DNA of 13,620 bases from Antrodiella citrinella (lineage: Eukaryota > Basidiomycota > Agaricomycetes > Polyporales > Steccherinaceae), in the NCBI GenBank assembly GCA_004802725.1, contig SGPM01000527.1, positions 1 through 13,620 of the forward strand, in the 5' to 3' direction. Of the stretch, positions 8,604 through 13,620 are shown in pieces; position 1 is the first letter of the stretch, and every line of letters starts with the position of its first letter. Under the pieces are notes generated by a model, which saw only the letters and a list, made by a program, of their open reading frames with translations, was not told the origin of the DNA and made no database searches. A program made the translations under genes and the position numbers.

Positions 8604-11040
8604 TAGCCGTGGAGTGCTACTCACAAACTTTGATACCTACGAATACGACTGCAGAAGAATGCAGCTGGGTTTCGGAATGTCAAAGGGGTCCTCCCGTCTC
8701 AAGGCATGGGTGTGAAGGGTATCTTCATCTCCAGTACACCCTTCCTGAACACTCTCTGGCAAGCCGACAGTGAGTAGTGCTCGTCATCTTGCATACATGC
8801 ATTTTTTCCTCACGACTTTTTACCATCTAGGTTACTCACCTCGATCCTCATGGTGGATCCATTGCCGACTACCAGGCATTCATCACCGAGCTTCATAGTC
8901 GCGGGATGTACATCATGATGGATTTCACCATTGGTACGATGGCTGATTTGGTCGGGTTCGATGGGTACGTTCAGGTCCTTTGCGACGCTGAAGATGTACT
9001 CATGTTTGGCCCAAAAGATTGAACACGTCAATACCCTTCGACTTGAACGAACATAACGCTGTATGGAAAGATCCCACGTACTTTCCGTGGGGCTTCCAGG
9101 AGTACAAGCATTTTGACGTAAGCACGAACGATCTAATTGCTCGTTGCATTCTGGCTGATTTTCGGTCCTTGCATTGCAGATTGACAACACCTACAACAAC
9201 AGCTGTGTCATGCCTACATTGTGGCAAGACGATGGTACTGTCGTCGACATCGGCAAGTCATCGGGATGCATGCAATCTGACTTCGATCAGTACGGAGACA
9301 TGGAAGCTTTCGGTGTACATCCTGATTGGCAGCGTCAATTGGCCAAGTTTGCGTCCGTGCAAGATTGTCTACGAGAGTGGAAACCAGAGGTGATGACCAA
9401 GTTGCAGAATTTCGCTTGCATGACTACCACGGCTCTTGACATCGACACTATCCGTATCGATAAGGCGACGCAGGTTACAGTCGATTGCCCTATCCTTTTG
9501 GGCCTCGAGTGCCAGAGCTTGCGCCGCGGCCTTGGGCAAGGACAACTTCTACATCACGGGAGAGGTTACCGGTGGTGATACCTTCATTTTTCTTCACTAG
9601 TAAGTGCTACGGGTGAGTTTATGATTCTACGTTCGAAATTCATATCGCTCATTTTCTTTAAAGTCGTCAAGCAATGGTTGGCAACACGGCATGGCAGCGC
9701 CACGGCTGTTACACTCTCGGATCCGAACAGTATTTCAACATGCCTCTCGGTAAGGCCATGCTCGGATGTGAAGACGACTGAAATTCTCTCGACCATTTCG
9801 ATCCTACGACGGACATGCGGTGCGTGTTCAGCCACTTCAACTACCTCCAGACTGTCTACAACGCCTTGCAGGATGGAATCAATCTCGTACAGCGTGGAAA
9901 CTGGACTCATTTCATTCAACGCCCTGGTTCCAACGAGACGCAGACCGAGATGGGTCTTTGGTCCATCACATGTGCCAGCATTCCTAACGTCCAGACCCTT
10001 AGTGGAAACCATACCAACCAGATGTGGATGCTCTTCTCCAACGAGAACTCTACGACAACTTGGGCCTTCGACTGCACTAGTCCCGACTGGATTCCCTCTC
10101 CTTACCCAGCTCCTGTTACCGTTCGCAACTTGTTCTCCCCGTACGAGACATACATGTTGCAGGATTTGCTGTCCTCGTACAACAACGACAGCAAGGCGCC
10201 TTTCTTCGGACGTCTACCTGCGGTTACGCTCGATCTGTTTGATTTCAAGGCCCTCGTTCCGGAAACCAAATTAGCACCTCTACCTACTATAACGAAGTTT
10301 CTCCATGGTCACAACGCGCGTATACAAGCTGAATCCGGGGATGCCAACGCTACGTCTCTCGATATTACCCTCGAGTTCAATGTTCCGATGGACTGTGCCT
10401 CAGTTACCGCTGCCATCTCGTTCAACATGTCGTCTTCAGGCCATGGCGGTTCTCCTTCCATCGGCACTCCGAAATGTGGAAACGTTACGAATCCGGGCCC
10501 TGCTAGTGTCACGAACGCGGATATCTCCCAGTTCTCGTGGTCGACGACGCTGACGAATGTCTCAGATGGCATCCTCACGATCACCGTTACAAATCCGACG
10601 GAGTCGGCACAGGAGTAAGTGGTTCTCATACATTTTCCATACTGACATGATCTATCACAGGCGATGGACCATCTCATGGTTTGTAAAGGCTCTTTGCAGA
10701 ACGTGATGGTGTTCCCCAACTCCGACTTTGACAACGACACATTCTCGTGTTCAACAACGTCTACACCTTCACGCACAAGGCTTTTGGCTGGCGCTCATAT
10801 GCTGTGATTGGCCAGAACTGGACCGTGTGGGAGGACTGGCAAGATACGATGACACTGAACGCAAGTGTCTTCTCCGGAGACTCTATTTTGTGGGACGGCA
10901 ACCATGTGATGGTTCAATGTAAGCCCAAATCTTCAACGTCCTGCATATTCAACTGACGCGTCGCTTATAGACTGTACTGGAGCAGCCCTTGCAGCGACTC
11001 ATGTTGTGCACGCCGATCATGGCTATCACAAGCTCATCAT
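8604..11040 (+). pseudogene. Pseudogene of cell-wall alpha-1,3-glucan synthase (N-terminal GH13 part)
   Basis: Alpha-1,3-glucan synthase (Ags/Mok family) is a very large plasma-membrane enzyme with an extracellular GH13 amylase-like domain, a glycogen-synthase-like catalytic domain and many membrane segments. Only the GH13 region and adjoining beta-rich part are present here. Readable pieces include NFDTYEYDCRRMQLGFGM, MYIMMDFTIGTMADLVGFDG, QSDFDQYGDMEAFGVHPDWQ, IRIDKATQV, FYITGEVTGGDTF, NLVQRGNWTHFIQRPGS and YTFTHKAF. Introns persist (for example after HFDV at about 9120, 10616-10661 and about 10920-10970). Damage includes frame loss near 8703 and 8840, an extra T at about 9486, a deletion of roughly 150-200 residues at about 9590-9660, a TGA at 9779-9781 where Trp is expected, and a frameshift near 10749. 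The match ends after HVVHADHGYH near 11020, so the synthase domain is missing. Confidence 0.85.
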
Positions 11041-11520
11041 GTCCTGCAGCTTCTTGCCTGAGGTCCCTTCAATCAGTGGGGTGGTTCCCAGAAGAGGGGC
11101 GAGCGATGCTTTGGGCACATTCAGCCATCTAGCACTCCTCTGTCGTTAAAAAAAATGGCGACGACATAGTGCATCTCGCTGCCGGTCCAAGGTATGGCCA
11201 GGTCCGACGCACAGCGCAGTGTCTCTAGACTGATAGTGAAGTTGGAATAGGATTCTGGAATGTTCAATGGTTGGTAGTTTCCGGAGCGCAAAAAATGTGG
11301 ATTGACGTATAGAGACTTGAGCCCAGTGCTTGTGATCAACATCTTGAGAGAAGATCATCGAGGCAATATTTGCTAAGTAGGATTGTGGCCGGCCGTGGCG
11401 AAACTGCGGCTGTGTTTTTATTACGACAATGTGTAAGTGCGCCGTAAACTGTCACTGGTCGGCGCTTAGGAACTTATCCTTTGCCAGCAACATTCGCGAA
11501 CTCTGGACAAGTCACCCACT
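11041..11520. other. Gap upstream of the DDE gene
   Basis: The gap holds the end of the Ags-like match, one small minus-strand ORF (11121-11342), and an imperfect hairpin at 11434-11468 (TAAGTGCGCCG against CGGCGCTTA). The part after 11360 should carry the promoter of the DDE gene. No clear TATA box is seen. Confidence 0.4.
11121..11342 (-). CDS. Small hypothetical protein or gene fragment
   Basis: This is a 73-codon open frame. It contains LKSLYVNPHFL and FTISLETLRCASDLAIPW, a leucine-patterned style similar to agaricomycete LRR-like hypothetical proteins. An in-frame stop lies just upstream, and no convincing acceptor links it to another exon. It may be a remnant of an LRR/F-box-like gene of the same kind as the one at 7027-8150, or it may be non-coding. 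Confidence 0.25.
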   Translation of the reverse strand: MLITSTGLKSLYVNPHFLRSGNYQPLNIPESYSNFTISLETLRCASDLAIPWTGSEMHYVVAIFFNDRGVLDG

Positions 11521-13169
11521 ATGGTCAACGTATCCGGTAAGAATCAGTATGCTGCAAAAGAATGTGAGTTTACTGTGTTAGCGTTGTCGGTTGTGTTTCG
11601 TCAACTCATCCTCCAAACATATTAGATCCGCCGGACAATGTTTTGACCAAGGCGTTCAACCAGTATGGGAGGGAGAAGAATGGGAGTGGTCTCAATGCTC
11701 CGGAGCAGATAGCACGTCTCAAGGCTGAGTTGAACTTTGTGATTGGGTTTGTTGTTTGCATTACTGGGCTGTTGAAGACAACAGCGTACTCATTTTGTGA
11801 CAGTAAAACAAAATTATATGCTCTCAGGAAGCGACTGGGAATTCCAACCGTGAGAACGACCAAGACAAGGACTACTCTCCAGGAGCGAACACAAGCTGTG
11901 CTAGATCTGAAGGCAAATGATATTGAAGGCAAGTGGGGGGTGGGACAGGTTCGACAGAGGATGGCGCTTCGTGGCATTTTACTTTCACGGTGAGTCAACA
12001 TTGTCAGTTCTGTAATATGTACTTTACTCACTCTTGAATATAGAGACGAGACTCGTGAAATTCTTCATGACCACTTTGATGAAGAATTTGAAAGTCGTTT
12101 TGCTGGTGCATATAACAAGATAGTACGCGCTCCCCTTTCAAGTCTTGGGCCATGGCACCAAATGCACTGTGACGGACATGAGAAGCTTGCAGCTCAAGCA
12201 ATCCGGATGGGTGGTGATGTGACAATTCCCATTTATGGATACAAAGATCAATTCTCTTGTCGTGCTGCATGTGTGCGCGTCGTTCCTAATGTTCGCAACC
12301 AAGTCACAATTGGGCATCTTTATCTAGACCTGATCGAGAGTAATGGGGGATGTGAGTACATCTATTGGCGTCATTTCAAAAGCTTATATTCTGTCACAAG
12401 TCATTCCATTACAGCTGTTGACCGACAAAGGGTCTGAGATTGGAGAAATGATACGCATTCATGCCATTCTACGGTGAGTGACTTCGCAATCCTGATGAAT
12501 TATTCTTGATGTTGCGTGAATATTCTTAGAGCTCAGGCGGCGCCAGAGTACACGGAAGAACAATGGCCGTCCAGTATCCAAGTACAAAGTAAACACAACA
12601 CTCCTATTGAAGGATTTTGGCTGTGGGTCCGAAAAGGAGAAGGTCACAATCTACGCAATGTTCTTGAGGAGGGTAGAGATCGGGGAATTTTCAATGGATC
12701 AGACGATCTTCATGTGTACGTTTCTCTTTGTAAATGTATCTTGATATTTTCTAAGCTCACTGGTTGATTGAATAGCTGCGTCTTCAACTGGATATGGCCC
12801 CCGTTGGTTCAACATCGGCTTGATGGTTTTTGCGAATACTGGAATCATCATCGGATCCGCAAACAGCAAAACAAGACTCTTCCAGCCGGAACATCCCCTA
12901 ATCAGCTTTGGATTTCTCCTGAAAGTGCGGTCGCAACTGCTAAGAACTGTTCCATCCGTGTAGACATGGAGCTAGTGAAGGCGTTGAGAGAGGAGCTTGG
13001 CGGCGAGGAGGGCAGAGATGAAGCGTTGCAATTTGTGACAAGGGAGTTCGAAGAAGAGGCTCAGACGGCGTATACAAACCTTCAAACACCTGCCGTGGAT
13101 CTTACTAACGTTTGGCATATCTTCACCTTGCTTGTTGCAGAGATTCAGCAACTGCGTACAGAGACCTGA
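11521..13169 (+). CDS. Integrase-core (rve-like) DDE protein, seven exons, apparently intact
   Basis: Exons are 11521-11563, 11626-11746, 11804-11989, 12044-12351, 12401-12473, 12530-12715 and 12776-13169. Together they give 1311 bases (436 residues) with introns of 49-62 bp. Residues 1-115 are a basic, helical region likely to bind DNA (ARLKAELNF, then LYALRKRLGIPTVRTTKTR). The RNase H-fold catalytic core follows: Asp160 in HQMHCDGHEKL, Asp228 in LLTDKGSE, and Glu271 in SKHNTPIEGFW. The D-E spacing of 42 intervening residues suits the retroviral-integrase/transposase superfamily. The C-terminus has VFNWIWPPLVQ and WNHHRIRKQQNK, seen in many agaricomycete proteins labelled integrase core domain. 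The acceptor at 12400 was chosen over the CAG at 12414 because only it preserves frame; it yields GFIPLQLLTDKGSE. All three acidic residues are kept. No terminal inverted repeats were found nearby, so it could be a domesticated gene or the core of an element extending outside the window. Confidence 0.75.
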
Positions 13170-13620
13170 GTCCTGACACCCGTCACAGTTACCCGAGCAT
13201 TTTACATCCATGTTTACGGTCTAATAATATACTGCATGAGACGACTTGTGGATACGAACAAATACGATGAGCTGTGGAGGGTTCCAAAAGTACATACATA
13301 CACAGACATCCCAAAAGAGAAAGAGGCACGGTGTGTGGATGTCTTGACTGGTGCAAATTCGACGTATTTGGGAGGACTCACTCCCATAGAAAGGGAGAGA
13401 ATGTGCTCGTACTTGGTACAAAGATCGGACAACACGGTGATGCACCGGACGGGCTCCTAAGCGCGGGAGAACACACCCAACAATGGGAGAACTCCTGGCA
13501 GAGGGGTACCACGTAAGGGCGTTTGGGGAGGAGTCGTAGAGGTAGGCCGAGGTACTCGAACGTAGAAAGGAGTGTAAGGGAGAGGCCCGAAATAGGTCCG
13601 AGAGTGTCCGATGAGGGTCC
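13170..13620. other. Downstream region without a recognisable gene
   Basis: Three overlapping open frames of 73-80 codons occur on both strands at 13214-13516, with no recognisable motif. From about 13450 the plus strand becomes purine-rich (G/A runs), unlike the coding parts. It may be intergenic sequence or the margin of another repeat cut by the window end. Confidence 0.4.

Noticed and set aside
9584..10012. Minus-strand 142-codon open frame
   Set aside because: It is antisense to clear alpha-1,3-glucan synthase-like coding sequence.
13214..13516. Overlapping 73-80 codon open frames after the DDE gene
   Set aside because: They are short, lie on both strands, and have no motif and no splice partners.
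11380..13620. Terminal inverted repeats around the DDE gene
   Set aside because: Visual comparison of both flanks inside the window gave no convincing inverted match; ends may lie outside the window.

Overview
The window looks like nuclear DNA of a mushroom-forming basidiomycete (Agaricomycetes). Introns are short (about 46-62 bp) with GTNNGT donors and YAG acceptors. The protein fragments resemble agaricomycete RNA polymerase II subunit RPB1, cell-wall alpha-1,3-glucan synthase and F-box/LRR-like proteins, plus two lineage-expanded accessory families: an Fe(II)/2-oxoglutarate oxygenase and an integrase-core DDE protein. These family names come from recognising motifs by eye; no database search was possible.

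Layout. 1-564: no gene seen, apart from an isolated tRNA B-box-like motif. 565-2940 (+): a broken copy of RPB1 whose segments lie in the wrong order (active-site segment, then the more N-terminal clamp/active-site-lead segment, then the bridge-helix segment). Introns are retained and there are several frameshifts. 3076-6702 (-): an apparently intact ten-exon gene, deduced as 1049 residues, ending in a 2OG-Fe(II) oxygenase domain; its N-terminal half is low-complexity and carries a 12-bp tandem repeat. 6703-7026: upstream region with a likely 5' UTR intron. 7027-8150 (-): a decayed F-box/LRR-like gene. 8362-8471: a foldback element with perfect 34-bp arms and a nested small hairpin. 8604-11040 (+): a pseudogene of the N-terminal GH13 part of alpha-1,3-glucan synthase, with a frameshift, a nonsense codon and a large internal deletion. 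11121-11342 (-): a small uncertain ORF. 11521-13169 (+): an apparently intact seven-exon DDE/integrase-core gene (436 residues). 13170-13620: nothing recognised.

The overall picture is an accessory, repeat-like region. Fragments of two large conserved genes (RPB1 and Ags) and an F-box-like gene have decayed around two open genes, an oxygenase and a DDE recombinase-like gene, both with consistent splicing. In fungi, TET/JBP-type oxygenases have been reported to expand together with KDZ DNA transposons. Whether this oxygenase and this integrase-core protein form a comparable pair is a hypothesis that the sequence raises but does not prove.
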